Positions 32,604 through 46,300 of a stretch of DNA of 64,000 nt are shown piece after piece. The first letter of the stretch is position 1; each line of letters starts with the position of its first letter. The notes under the pieces were generated by a model. It did not search any database and was not told the origin of the DNA. It saw nothing but the letters and a program-made list of their open reading frames with translations. A program made the position numbers and the translations under genes. Source of the stretch: Daldinia sp. FL1419 (lineage: Eukaryota > Ascomycota > Sordariomycetes > Xylariales > Hypoxylaceae); NCBI GenBank assembly GCA_025201765.1, contig MU623372.1, forward strand, positions 227,659 to 291,658. Direction: 5' to 3'.

Positions 32604-34493
32604 GCGGAATATAACATCCGTGACGCACTGATTAACTTCCAAGGCAGCACCGATAGATATCTTAAGAGCTATGTTATTACACGTTTCCTTGATCCGCGCA
32701 CAGAAGAGACTCCACGGGCAAGCTTGATTTATGTTTCCTTTTAATACGGTGGCCCATTAGCGCTCATTGGCATTTTTTACGCCACATTTGACGCTTATCG
32801 CAACATTCGCAATCGTACAACCTTAGATTATCTTTTAAATAGAGTTTCAGATGAATTAAAGCTTGAGTTGTTCTGCCGATTTAATACATTCCCTTGCAAC
32901 CCATCCCTTACTAGTTGGTTTGATCATATTTTTGACCGGGTAAGTCCAGATGCCTAAGGCCTTGCTTATGTCCTGAGGTGGCTAGGCGCGGCCATACTTA
33001 TCGACATATTCCACCGGGTACGATTGCCTTCCCTTAGTTGGAATGTTGATGGTGAGATAGTTGAAATACCTACTTGTCTTATCTCCACGCTCTAAAATGA
33101 GGAAAAGTTAGATGCAGCTATTCGAAATCTAAAACACGTTGGGTTTGTTGAACCTAGTTTAACAGCCTTGAAATTAAACCCGCGAATTGCAGAATTTTTG
33201 CAAGATCGTTCTTAAGGTAACATATGGTTCCCAAAAGCGGCTAAAATTGTCTTTCATATGATACCGAAATATGCTTCAATCAAACCTGAAAGGTAAGCCG
33301 TTTAAGATTCCCTTGCTCATACGTTACTAATTGTTAGCAGTTACTTTCAACAATGTAAGGAACTTTTACCCTACGTGACATATATATTTGGTTATATAGA
33401 TGGTAAACGGCTTATACCGGAATAGATAGACCCGGTAGAAATGGCTGAGGTATGCTTGTCAATATTGTACTTTGGCAACTGGGCTTTGAAAATATAGGCC
33501 CTTACCATTGCTGAGCAAGTTGTGGATATCTGTGATAATATCGCAGAGAAGTCACTTCTTTCAACCCGGATTAGGGCTCGGAGATCCTTCCTATCGGTGT
33601 TGTATCCGGCGGTAGAAGGTCAGCCTACTTTCCTTGAGGACATAGCAGAGGGAGATGACAACTTTCCCGTAGTCAACTCCCGGTCAAACGCCCTTACAGC
33701 TATTGTGGCCATAAACAAAGCCTGGAAATTCACTTAGTTGAACAAGACGACGTTAGCTCTTAAATATTTAGAAAGCTTTGATATATTTCAAAGTGGACCC
33801 CACTCTACCCTAGAAAAGATACGAGAGCGTTAAGTGGCCTTGATGCGTGCAAGATTACTGCGTTTCGAAGGTTATTTTCAAGAGGCTTACGATATATTAC
33901 ACGATTTACTGCAGGAAAATTGTGTACTTACATTGCGTAGCGCTGTTTTATGTGAACTTAACAGATGTAACGAAGCAATCCAACTTCTTCAAACGTGCGT
34001 GGCTACTACACGTGCCAAACTCATCTTAGCTCATACGTATCTCTTAAAATGTATGCACGTATTGCTCCAAGAAGAGCCCGCAAATCAAATTTCCTTGCAG
34101 AAAGTGAATGAATTATATGGGGGTCTTATCCATTACCAACCTGGAAATTACTTTAAGAAGATGGACCATCTTTCTATCTTAATTGGACATGCAATTATAG
34201 AATATATCAATAGCTGGGTTGTAACCGCCTTGGAGGCTTGGAAAGAGGCTCTTGTCACTTTTACAGCGTGGTTTCCTATTGGTTATACTAATATAATCAT
34301 ATCTTATTCCATAAGCAAGCTAGAAACCAAGAGGGGGAATTAAATTTTAGCTGATGTCTTAGCCGGTCATACAAGGATGCTACTTGAACAGACCAGCTAC
34401 CAACACCATTTCTTTGGGCTGGGGTCTCTTTGGCCTGTTATTGTTAGGGGGTGGTGCATTTCCCGTGGACATGACTCGATCTTTCTTCCATAA
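32604..34493 (+). pseudogene. Large helical/TPR-like gene inactivated by C-to-T nonsense changes
   Basis: One reading frame can be followed from a TTCTAG acceptor (32,601-32,603) through a 48-bp intron (33,293-33,340, GTAAGC..ACTAAT..CAG) to about 34,493. It is broken by stops at 32,742, 32,955, 33,093, 33,213, 33,423, 33,495, 33,735, 33,831 and 34,341. All nine are TAA or TAG and none is TGA, as expected if CAA/CAG codons lost their C. The protein it would have encoded is helical, with TPR-like segments such as LRFEGYFQEAYDILHDLLQE and LRSAVLCELNRCNEAIQLL. It resembles the C-terminal part of fungal repeat-containing STAND-type or related proteins, but no nucleotide-binding motif is visible in what remains. 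The original function is unknown. Confidence 0.7.
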
Positions 34494-37400
34494 TGCATAT
34501 GTATGCCTAGCACATTTCATATAGTAGTCATGATGTTGAATGAGTTTTCAATCTCAAGTTAGGCTATAGGTGGTTTCTGTGGAATGGCCCACCGTATATA
34601 TTTAGAATAATTCTAGAAGTGGAATGGTACATTGTTTGAAGCTGCAGACCCTATGTTGGGTACATAGGTACTTATTTAATAATTGGATCTTATCGATCTC
34701 TCGCTTTACTTAACACTGTGTTTATTCTTAGGGGATGTTTGTAAACTTAAGTAAGGAGAAATTTATGGGGGGTAATCATAATTATAAGTTATGTATTTGG
34801 GAAGTATTAATTAATTTATCCCCATTAAAATTCTGTTGATATATAGATTTATAGTATTTATTCATATATTTAATTGGATTTAAATCTTTTGCTTAGATTT
34901 TTCTATAATTGAAAAACATTTTTAGAGGTGTTTTTTGATGTTGAATTTTTGTAAATTATTTCTTTTTTGATTTAAACTTATTTAAATTATTATTATTAAT
35001 ATAATATACCTTTTGTAATGATTAAAATTGTTAAGAAACAATTTTGAAGAGATATTAGATGATGTGTAATTTTATTTTTAATTAAGGTAATTTTATTATT
35101 TATTTAAGGGTTGAGGCAATTTAAAATATATATAGATTTTAATTCAGGGTTTTATTATATTAAAAGCCTTTTTAAATCTAATGATTTTTGATTTAAATAT
35201 GTTATGTGTATGGGTAAAATAACGTATTTTGCTTTGAAGAAATGGTTTTTTTCTAATATAAATTTAAGGTTTATATGTATCTTTATTAATAAAAAATTTG
35301 TTATTTTCTTTTATTATATTACCTAAGGGATCTTAATTTGTATCATTGGTGATATATTTGGGTGGTTTATGTGGATTATTCATAATATCTTTTATAAATA
35401 TCTTAATTTAATTCTTATATTTGTTAAATCAATTATCAAATTTCTTAATAAATTAATTATATATAAGAGTATTATTATTAATCCTAAATTCTACCTGTGA
35501 TTTAATAATGTTATTGGTGTTATTAATGGGTTTTATTTTCTTATATAAATTATAAGAAATAAAGAGATATGGTAGAATTGTAAGGATTTTATTTTTATAA
35601 ATATATTAGTAGTATGTGATTTTGATGGGAGATTTACGTACATATTAGTTAGTTAAGAAGATTTAGTTAATAATATTAGAATATTTAATAAAGTTGTTGA
35701 TTTTAGAAGTTTTATAATATTAAAAGGTAAATACCTATTAGGAGATGTTAGGTTTGTAAGCAGTAAAAGGTTCTTTATATTGTATTATAACATATAATAT
35801 TATTTTTAAAAGATAATATTTAATTAAGTAATCTTTAAAATGGTTGAGGAATTATACAATTTAAGGTATAATTAATTATGAAATATTATTGAAAGAGTGT
35901 TTGGTTATTAGAAAAGTATTTTTGCAATTTTTTCAAAAAAATTTTATTTAAAAGTTAATATGTATTTTAAATTAATATATATAATTGTAGGGTTTTGTAA
36001 TTTCTTATTTAAGTATAACAAAATTGACCTTAATGAAATGTTTGATATAAACTTAAATAGCCATATAAATGATGGATATTTTAATAATAAATTTATAAAA
36101 TTTAAAAAATAAAGGGGGTTAGATTTATGGATTAATTAAGTATAGGTATAAAAAGTTATTAAAATATAAAAGGTTTATATTAAATATATTGTTAAAAAAA
36201 GATTTTACAATATTATGGAAAATATGGGTAGTTGGTAAAATAGGGTAAGAAGTTAATATATAAAAGAATTAACCTTATATTTTTAAAGGTTATTATTTAT
36301 TTTTATAAAAAAAATCTAAAATTTAATTTTTTTTTATATTTAAGGTTTAAATTCTTAATAATTTTATTAATAAATATTATATAAAATATATTTAATTAAA
36401 TAATAAAATTAATTTATACATATTGTATTATTTTTGTGTAATTAAGAAAGACCTATTTTATTATTAAAATAATTTAAATTATAAAAAGTGTTTAGGTAAT
36501 TTTTTAGGTTAATTATAAAGCTATTTTACATATATATAGAAATCTAAAATCTTAAAAAAAACCCTTTAAAACTTGTTATTACTACCTAAAGTTGTATTAA
36601 TATTATTTTTAAGGTTATAATTGTCGGACCTATAAGTTCCCATATTATTATTAGTATTATACATTGCTTCCAAATAATTAATAAGCCTTTTATCGCTCCC
36701 TATATAGTTAGCTTTCTTATTAAAAACCTTTAACCACATTAAATAAAATATATTATTTAAATTAATAAATATAATGGCCAATTTATCTTCTTTTGTCCAG
36801 GTATTAAACATTTACAATATAATTTTTTTATTAATTTTATCCAAATATGTTTAATTTAATATTTTTAATACCTTATAATAATTTTATTTTTTTTTAACCG
36901 CAATTTTCTTGGCCTTAATTAATAAAAATACTACGCTTTTTAAGTTTTCCTTAACTAAACTACCATTAATATCTTATTTCTTTTAATATATAATATAAGG
37001 TGGACAAAGAATATCATCATTTTTTGTAGTATTTTTACATTTTTTATATTATTGAATAACCTTAAATATCTCTTAAACAATAAGTAATTCATCATCAGAA
37101 CTATTAAAAGAATTATTTAAATTATTAAATATAATTAAAATAATTAAATCAATATTTTTCTTAATATTAAAGGTAATTGAAATAACATTTAATTCAATAA
37201 CCAATTTGCTTAAAGCCCTAAATTTGTTATTAAACACATCTTTTATTAATTAATAATATTCTAAAGGCTTTAAATAATAGAATTTTATTTTGGAATATGT
37301 TTAAATATATTAATAAATTATTTTAGTAATAAATAACAATAATTATATATTTATAATAAAATATAAATTTTATATATACACCTCAACCATTATCATTTAA

Positions 37401-38210
37401 GTATTTTCATCCCAGCTAAATCTGTTTTAATTTAATAATTAAAATTAAATAATAACTTTGTTCTACAAATGTTTATATTTATTCTTAACTTATTTAAGTG
37501 TAATATTAATAGTAAAATACTATTTTAATATAGTGGTAATATAAGTAAAAAACCTTTTTTTTAAATTATTAGAAATGGTTTTTATATTATTATTAATTTG
37601 ATTATAAAAAGTTTTGAATGTAATTAAGGTAAGTTTGGTAATCCAATTAATAGATTTTATTTAAGAAAATGGCATTAATTGATTTAGTAAGGTTTAATTA
37701 AGGGTTATAGATATTAATTAATTTGAAAAAAAGGGTATTAATTGGTTTTTAAAAAAGAAATAGGAAGTTATAAATGTTACTATAATAATATAAATATATT
37801 AAATTTAAGGTATTATAATTTAGGTATTAAAGATCTAATTAAATTATTATATTAATTTGCCTTTTTATATATAAATCTAATCTTTTTTAATTAATAAAAT
37901 TAATAAAATTAATAGAATTAATAAAATTAAATCTATTTTGAAATTGAAATTTATTCTTAAACTTATTAATTATAAAAATCAAAATTAAATTAAGGTTTTA
38001 TTTAAAAAAATCTTTAATATTAAAAAAATTTTACGATATTTTATTATATATAGGATTTTGGGTTATATATATAAATTAAATTTATAAGAATTTATAAATA
38101 TAAGATTATAAATATTTAAAGATTTATTAATATTGAGGTAGGTGTTAATTTGTTTAAATTATAATGGAGATTATCTTATAATCAAGATTTAATTCTGTTA
38201 ATTTATGTGT
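34494..38210. repeat. Very AT-rich, RIP-like decayed repeat block
   Basis: Starting near 34,740 the sequence is extremely rich in A, T and TpA steps and has almost no open frames. At 34,733-34,980 it matches the two repeat halves at 12,077-12,217 and 13,429-13,560 (GGGGATGTTTG start, CCCCATTAAAAT-like block, TATATTTAATT and TAATTGAAAA blocks). No protein can be recovered by eye. It is most likely an old transposon erased by RIP. Confidence 0.6.
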
Positions 38211-39049
38211 TAAGGTTGGCACGAGCCATAAGCAAAGCACTGTTGAATCTTATAAATATCCCTTTATTGGATCACTTTCGATATTGGCTAGAAACATAAA
38301 ACTCAGGTTATATCTGGGCACATCATAAGTAAGCGAATTACTGGTATAGATCCTAGCCTGCGCTACCCCTGTCTTGAAGGTTCAAACCCTTTGCAAGGGG
38401 CTTCCCGGAATTTTAACTAACCCTCCTAGGACGTTTAGGTAATAGGTGTGACATATATACCTGAGTACCTGGGTAATATTAACCAAGGTTATATCCCGGG
38501 CAGGTAGGACTCGGAAGGGATGTAACGGAATTGAACTGTCTTCTAGCGGAGAGCCTTGCCCATCTGTAGCAAGCAAGCTGTATAATCGACAGGCATGCTG
38601 AAAACACGTATCTGATGTGAAATATGGGAAAATATACTCCGGCCGTAAGAATCGCGGTCGAGACAATTAAGCAAATTCTATAAAATAAGCTCCATGAGTA
38701 GATCAGACGTCGTCCCGTATCAGTGCGAAAATATAACCCATCAGTGGGCACTGTCTCGTCCCAACGACGGTCTAGAGAAAGGAATATAACCAGTGAAACC
38801 CCATCATTTACCATCGATGGCGCAGCTAGAAACATTTCTGTTCTATATTTGACCATCGCAAGTAGCCCAGGCATAAACAATGCGGTCTCGAAAAGTAGAC
38901 AAAATATATGCAACGGAAGTCAGAAAAACAGTTTTTTTTTTTTTTTTTGAAAGTTGATAGTGGCGAGGTGAAATACTATGCTTATATTAGGAACGTTACG
39001 GGCATAATGATTAGGACACAAACTTCCACGAAAACCATAGAGAATAAGG
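38211..39049. other. Unassigned sequence between repeats
   Basis: Composition is normal again. Two overlapping minus-strand frames (38,382-38,666 and 38,479-38,913) show no family features. A T run lies at 38,931-38,949. No feature supported. Confidence 0.4.
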
Positions 39050-40212
39050 TGTTATGAATTGACGACACAACCAGGATGACATACGGATAAAAGGGGATCC
39101 GAGGAACGTAGGGATCACGTGATATGGATCAGAGTTGATCTCTGATCCATTCAGATCCAACACAAGTATAAGGAAACTGAAGAAATATATAAAGGAGGCA
39201 TTTCTCATGTATCTAGTCATTCGTTTTCGATAGCTATCAATCTAAGTCTGATATCTGGCCACATGGCGCAATGGTCAACGCCTGGCTTCACATTGGTGTG
39301 GGAAACCAATGGTGCGTGGGTTCGAATCCCACTGTGGTCGCCCGACCTCCCCGGCTTGTACTAGTCGACAACAAGTACGCACGACTCTGGCTCGGTTCAG
39401 GTTTTTCCGATGTTCTCCGATGTTCCTCGGTTTTTCCTGGTCAAAACCAGCCACATAGCACTAACAAATGCTAATGCTATCTGACTACTTCAGATTTCTA
39501 CAAATCATTGAGGTATATGGAAGCTGAATATTACCCTCATTTGGCCGCAGGGAAGTTGCAGCTGGAAATGTTGTTTAACAAAAATGTTTACAGATTTGAT
39601 TTGTTAGATAAGTATTTATATATTATTATATTATAGAGTAAATTTTAATTTAATATGCCTTTTATACCTTTAGGGAAATTATGGAACAATAATCAACTAC
39701 TTTTCTGGGCATTAAATAATAATAATAATAATAATAATAAGTCTGATATCTACTGTTGTCATATAGAGTAAATCCTAGCCTAGCACGCCCTTTATACCCT
39801 TAGGGAAGCTGTGGAGTAATAATTAGCTACTTTTCCGGACATTAAAATAATAAATAAATAAATAAATAAATCTAATATTTAACCCATATTAAAGAAAGGA
39901 TTCCACGCCTTTCTAACAAATATTTTTAATATAACTTTAATATTTATGTGGGAATGTTGGTCATGTGACCATGGTGGTACAGACCCACTTTAATCTTGTA
40001 TTTAGCTCCACGTATTTTGATCTCCGACCAAAATACGTTCTTTCTTAAAACAACCACTTTTTACTGAATTGATTTGAATCCCTTCACTTTTATTATTGTA
40101 TGCAATGGTACCTTATCCATCCAACAATTTAACCTATATTACTACTATTTACCTTAAGATCAAAAACGCTAATGTACTATACTCTAACGGACCTAAGTAT
40201 AGGTTCGTCACA
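39050..40212 (-). mobile_element. LTR of the TGTGACGAA family with full-length SINE insertion
   Basis: The right end is TTCGTCACA at 40,212. The left end is probably TGTTATGAATTGACGACACA at about 39,050, like the TGTTACGAATCAGGACACA end inferred at 49.6 kb. The block CATGTATCTAGTCATTCGTT ... GATAGCTATCAATCTAAG (39,206-39,245) matches the 49.6-kb LTR in inverse. A TATATAAAGG promoter-like sequence occurs at 39,187-39,197. The extra length is due to the SINE at 39,257-39,740 plus a second, partial SINE 3' end (about 39,760-39,880). Confidence 0.6.
39257..39740 (+). mobile_element. tRNA-derived SINE-like element with target duplication
   Basis: A 484-bp unit. The first 83 nt are tRNA-like: GGCCACA (39,257-39,263) pairs with TGTGGTC (39,333-39,339). 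A polymerase III A-box-like TGGCGCAATGG lies at 39,264-39,274 and a B box GGTTCGAATCC at 39,319-39,329 within a perfect T-arm GTGGG-TTCGAAT-CCCAC. The D-to-anticodon region is too long and lacks a normal anticodon arm, so it is not a working tRNA gene. An unrelated body and a (AAT)n tail follow. GTCTGATATCT stands directly on both sides (39,246-39,256 and 39,741-39,751), an 11-bp target duplication. Head, body, simple tail and duplication make a standard SINE structure. Confidence 0.75.
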
Positions 40213-40328
40213 GTTACAGGGTATGGTTATTTACAATATGGGCCCAGGCGGTCAGGATACGTATCCACGGGATACATACGGTGTAGAGTGAAGTGATTAT
40301 ATTACGTATCTCTAAAGTACATATAGCG

Positions 40329-43300
40329 CTAGATCGTAATATCGTACTCAGGCACAACGCTAAAACTATGCAATAACTTATTACAAATAAGCCATTTTCT
40401 GGATTTCACAATACAATACCCAAGCCATAAAATTCTTTCTTTCTGGTTGCCAATCATAGAGATAATTTCAAAATACTTTTCGCCATTGTTTATCTTATCA
40501 TTAAAAAACCAGTTATTTAGATAATATTTATGTTGGATTAGTAAGCCTAAAAATAGCGTGGAAAAATTCTCTCCCTTATAATAATTCTATAAAAAACCTT
40601 ATTACTCTATTTTAGAATTTGAATAATAATAATAATAATTTGAATTTTACAATTATAATTTTTCTTTATATATTATATAATAATTAAAAGTTTTAATTAT
40701 ATCTTAATATAAATATATAATTAATATTAATTTAATTATATTATATAAATATATGTTCAATATAATTTTAATTATATTTAATTAAATAATATTATTTAAA
40801 AATATTGTAAGAAAAAGTTAATTATTTATATTTAATAACTAAGAAGTATAGAATTAGGTTTTTATGGTTTTGGCTTATAACCTAAATGTGTAGGATTGGT
40901 TAAATCTAAAAAATATTGATTTAATAGGGAAACCTTTATTCTCTTTGATTTTTTAATTAATATAATTAAATATTAAAGATTATAAAACTAATTTTAAAAA
41001 TTTAAATAATTTATTGGTCTTTAAAAGAAGTAGATGAAATAATGTAATAAATATGCCTAATAATTTTATTATAAATATTTATCCTTGTAATATAGGTTAA
41101 TTTATGTTAGTTGAAAGGTTTTGTTATAATAAAAATATATAAATATATATATAAGTTATAGTTTTATATAATATTAAGTGTAATAAATTGATTTAACTTT
41201 TAAATTATATAATAAAAATTGTATCAAAATCCTACCAAATATTGGTTTTGTTTTTAACTTAAGATATTCAAAAGAAATATATTATTTTTAAAAAGATTTT
41301 CAATATTAATTCTAATAAATATAAAATGAGAGAATGTTATAAGAAAATAATGATATTATTTTTGAAATAATTTAAAAACTAAGAAGAATGGATTATTTTC
41401 TGAGAAATAGTTATGTTATATAGAGTAAATAAGAAACTTACTACTATTATTGATTTATAAAAATGATTCTTAACTACTTTGTAAACAATAATATTAATAC
41501 TCCAAAAATGAATATTCATTTAAATAGTAATATATTAAGAGAAAATTAATAATAGAATATTAACCTTTAGAAATATTATTTATTTTTTTAGAAATTATAT
41601 TTATATTATAGATATAAATTAAAAGGGAAAAAGAAAAGTCCATAAAAATGCTTTTGTTACTTGCCATAAGAATAACAATACTAACAATTCTAACAAAAAA
41701 AAAATCCTTACAAAAAAAGACCAATTAAATAAAATAAACAACCAAATAAATGTTAAAATAATTTAAATAAACAAAAGAGGAATAATACAAATGTTAACTA
41801 ATATCCACATCCACCAGCACATAGATATAAGTGTAATAAGTATGAGATTTACTTAAGCTTTTATAAAATTAAAAAATATTTTTATATCATTAAATCAAAA
41901 TGTCTTAAATATTTTAGGATTAACACACAATTTAATATATTTATATAAAAGAAAATTAAATATAATCCTAAATTAATAGCGAAAATGAAAATTTTTAATA
42001 ACCCTAAAGAAAAGGAGAAAGATAAAAATAATATAATTAATTAAGAAAATAAAAATTAATTATCAAAATAAGTAGCAATTTTGGAATTAAGAGTAATATT
42101 TGTAATAAATATTATGGGTACTATTTATAATATAAGTTACTATTCCTTAAAAAATTTAGTTATATTAAATTCAAAAATTATAATATATATTTTTAATTAA
42201 GTATTGAGGTTTGTTAATTATGAAGAAACTTTTTAAAAAAAATATATCATTATTGGAAATAATAAAGTCCAAATATTAAATTATGGACATATTAATATTA
42301 AAATTAAATATATTAATAATGTTACGAAAATTAGGCTTTTAAATATAATATATTATTTAAATTTTATTTATAATCTTATATCTTTACAAGTTTTTAAAAG
42401 GTAAGGATATTAATGGAATAATTATTAGAAATGTACTTATTTAAGGTTTTAAAATAATGAAATTATAGTTAAATTTATTAATTATTTTAATTAATTTATA
42501 TTTGAGAACATCTTTTTTAAAATATTTAAATTAATATTTTATATATAATATAATAAATTTAATTAAAAAAGGTAAATATCAATAGTAAATATATTTAAAT
42601 AATATTTAAAATTAGGATATTTAGGCTTATAAATATTAAAAAACCTTGTTAAAATAAGTATTGGAATCTGAATTAAAAGAATTAAAATAGTTAATTATGA
42701 GGTATATGTTGTTATTAAGGCTAAATACTAAATAAGTTAAATATTTAGATATATTGATGAAATTTTAGGAATAAGATTAATTCTTAATTTTTATGATATT
42801 AAGGAATTAAATAATGATTTTATAAGTTTATTATTAATTATAAATTAATGGATTAATATAATATTTAATTATTATTTTGTAAATTAAATAATAATATTAA
42901 TTATTAAAATTTTAAAAAATCTTATTAATATTTTAAAAACTTAATATAATATTATTCCAAAAATTTGGGAATTTAATTGAGAAATTATTAAAAAAAAGTT
43001 AGTAATTTATATATACTTAAAAAATCTATATATAAAAATTAAATCCTTAATAATTTACATATAAGTTTAAAATAGTGCTATCAAATACTTAGGAAGTATA
43101 ATTAAAGATAAGGCAAGAATTATAAAAATATATTTAAAGTTATTTTATTTTTTATAATTTAAAATTTATAAAGTAATAATATATTTATATAATTAAATAT
43201 TATAATATAAAGTGAATTAATAAATATTATATAATTGATTTTATATATATATTAATATAAATAGTGATTTTATAGTTTATAATTAAAAATCTTAATAAAA

Positions 43301-46300
43301 TTACCTTTAGATATATAATTGTAAAACCTATATTATAATAATAATAACATTTAAAAAATTAAATAAATTAAAAAAGTTTAATGCTAAAACATAAATAGGT
43401 TTTTTAATAAATTATATATCTATAAATATATATAGAATTTAAAATTTATATATTAATAAAGTAATAAAATTAAAGGATATTATATTTAAGGAAAATGAGA
43501 TTTTTAATAATAATCTTTAAAAATTACAAAATAGATTTAAAAATGAATTGATAATTTATAAAATAAATTAATATAATAACCTATTAAAATCTATTTAAAA
43601 TTCCTAACCTAAAAAAAGAATAAATGTATATAATGATATTTAAGTAAATCTTTTAAAATAAACCAAAGATGTAGATATATTGGGTATAATTAATAAATTA
43701 ATAAAATCAGGTAGATTATTAAATAAAAAAGAAGAAACCTTTATTATAAGGATTAATTACCTTTATATAAAAGCATATTTTTATTTATTATTTTTTTTAA
43801 ATAATTTTCTATTAGTGGTTTTATTTATTATTTACATTGAAATATTAATGGTCCCTTATATTATTCTTAATAATAAATGTTATATATTATAGAAAATAAT
43901 ATTTTATGTTAGTTCTTTAGTAGGTAGGATTGGTATGTATAAAGGATATATAATTGATAAAGCAAAAATGTTAAGATTTATTTATTAATTCCTTTAATAT
44001 AATAAAGAAAATTTAAGTAATTTTATTTAAATATTCTTAATAAAAATTAATGAATATAGGAAAATGTATAGAAGAAATTTATTAAAACCTTTAAAATAAT
44101 ATTTAAACATTTAAAATCATCTATTATGTGAAATATTTTAAGAAGTTAAATGAGTTTATCTTAAAAATCATATCAATATATATACTTAGGAGATTATATT
44201 GTGATTAGATGATTAATGTAAGAATAAGTAGGTATTTAGATATATATAAATTTATATTTATAAAATTAATAAATACAATTTTTTCTAATAATGTAAAATA
44301 TATTTAGTAGTAAGAGAAAATTAGTAAATGATTGGTAACAAAGAAATTTATATTTTTATATTTATTAAAAGGTTTTTTTAAGTATTAATAGTAATAATGG
44401 TTAAATATAATTTTAAATTTATATAATATAATATAATAAATATATTTATAAATATAAAATTTAAAAGAAATATATTTATATATATACCTTAAAGATATTA
44501 ACAATTAAAAAAGATATTTTGTATTATTAAAATATTTTATAATCTTCAAGAATTACCTCTTTTTTAATAATAAGAATTCTTATAAATTCTAAAAAAATTT
44601 GATTTTATTTTAATATTCTAAAAGTTATACATATTTATTAAGAATGGAATCCTTTTTTTCATATATATAAATAATATTATTATAATATATTAAAAGAAGG
44701 TTAAGCCAAAAGTTGAATTAATTATCTCTAAATTTAAAAAACAATATAAATTAATTGGAAATGATGAACTATAATAATTCTTTAAAATTGAAATAATTTA
44801 AGACTAAGCATAGTATCGAATTTAGCTAAATTAGTTTGCTTATATTAATAAAATTATTAATTTAATAAGAACAATTAAAAGAATCCTTAAAATACCTATA
44901 ATAAAAGAAGAACTATTATCTTATACAAAAATGGCCTCACTTTAATCAATACAACAATATCAATAAAAAATAAATTTAATTTTATATATTATAATGATTA
45001 TCTAGTTTGATATTATATTTACCTATTTAAAACTAATTTAATTCAATTTAAATCCAAATCCAAAACATTATACAACAATTGACTAAATTATATAATATCT
45101 TTAATATATATGAGGATATACTTTAGAACTAAGTGGAAGCAATATTTTCAAAATTATTAATGATGTTTTATTTACTAATAATATAATTAATTAAAAGAGT
45201 TTATAAGTATATATAATGAAACTATTTAATAGAATAATTGGTTAAAAAACTAATAAACAAGATATAATTATTACTTTTATTATTAAGGCTGAATTATTTG
45301 CCTTAATTTAAATTATAAAAAAAGGATTTTATATATTATGATTAATTAAAGACTTTAAAATTAAATTTAAAAATTAGATTATATTTTTGTTATATAATAA
45401 TAAATAAATAATTGGATTAGTTATTAAAGATATTGAAAAATTTAAAATGAAGTTTAAATATATGGATATATACAATTATTAATTTAGATAGGAGGTTTAG
45501 AAAAACCATATCAAAATTAATTATATTAATTTAAAAAATATAAACGTAAATGGATTTATAAAAATGCTATTAAAGGAGAAATATGTTTGTTTTAGAGAAT
45601 AAATAAATTTAATGGATATTTTAAATTGTTTAAAAACCAAAGCACTTAGGAATATAAATGAGGTGATATAATAAAAACAAGAAATAAATGAGGAAATTAT
45701 TGAGGAGGCATAATTAGAGGAATACACTAACTTAGGGGTATAAAAGGATTACATTTTTAATGTTATACGTTTTAAATTTATTTGTTGGTTTTATTTAAGG
45801 GGATATATTAAATTAGTAAACCTAAAAATAGCGTGGAAAAATTCTTTCTTTTATAATAATTCCATAAAAAACCTCATTACTTTATTTTAGAATTTGAACA
45901 ATAATAATAATAATTTAAATTCTATAATCATAATTTTTCCCTGTGTATTGTGTGACAATTTATCTACCCAAATTAGATTTCTTATTGCAAAATCTTCTGA
46001 TAAAGGATAAGATTTTTTATTTTATCCTTGCCCTTAATCTTCTTGAGGAAACTGATTGCTGTAAATTCGGTTATGGTCACAGTAGTATAAGAGGAGACTA
46101 TTTAGTTGCAAAGAGATTAGTTTCCATGGGATTGCCTTCTCAATTAAGACTAATGCATCAGGGTAGTGCGTAAGGTGAAATATGAACACCAAAACGGCAT
46201 GCAAAAATGGGAGAGTCTATGGTTGTCAGTCACAGATAAATTCATGACGAGAAAGGGTCACCTTACATTAAAATCACCAAGTCGACGAAGCACAATATCG

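Noticed and set aside
36566..36811. 81-residue minus-strand frame in the AT-rich block
   Set aside because: Asn/Lys/Tyr/Ile-rich composition follows directly from base composition; no conserved motif could be recognised.
38382..38913. Two overlapping minus-strand frames
   Set aside because: No family features, no consistent splice structure, and they sit between repeats.
39257..39339. A functional tRNA gene
   Set aside because: Acceptor and T arms pair, but the D-to-anticodon distance is about nine bases too long and the anticodon loop is abnormal. The unit is the head of a repeat with a target duplication.
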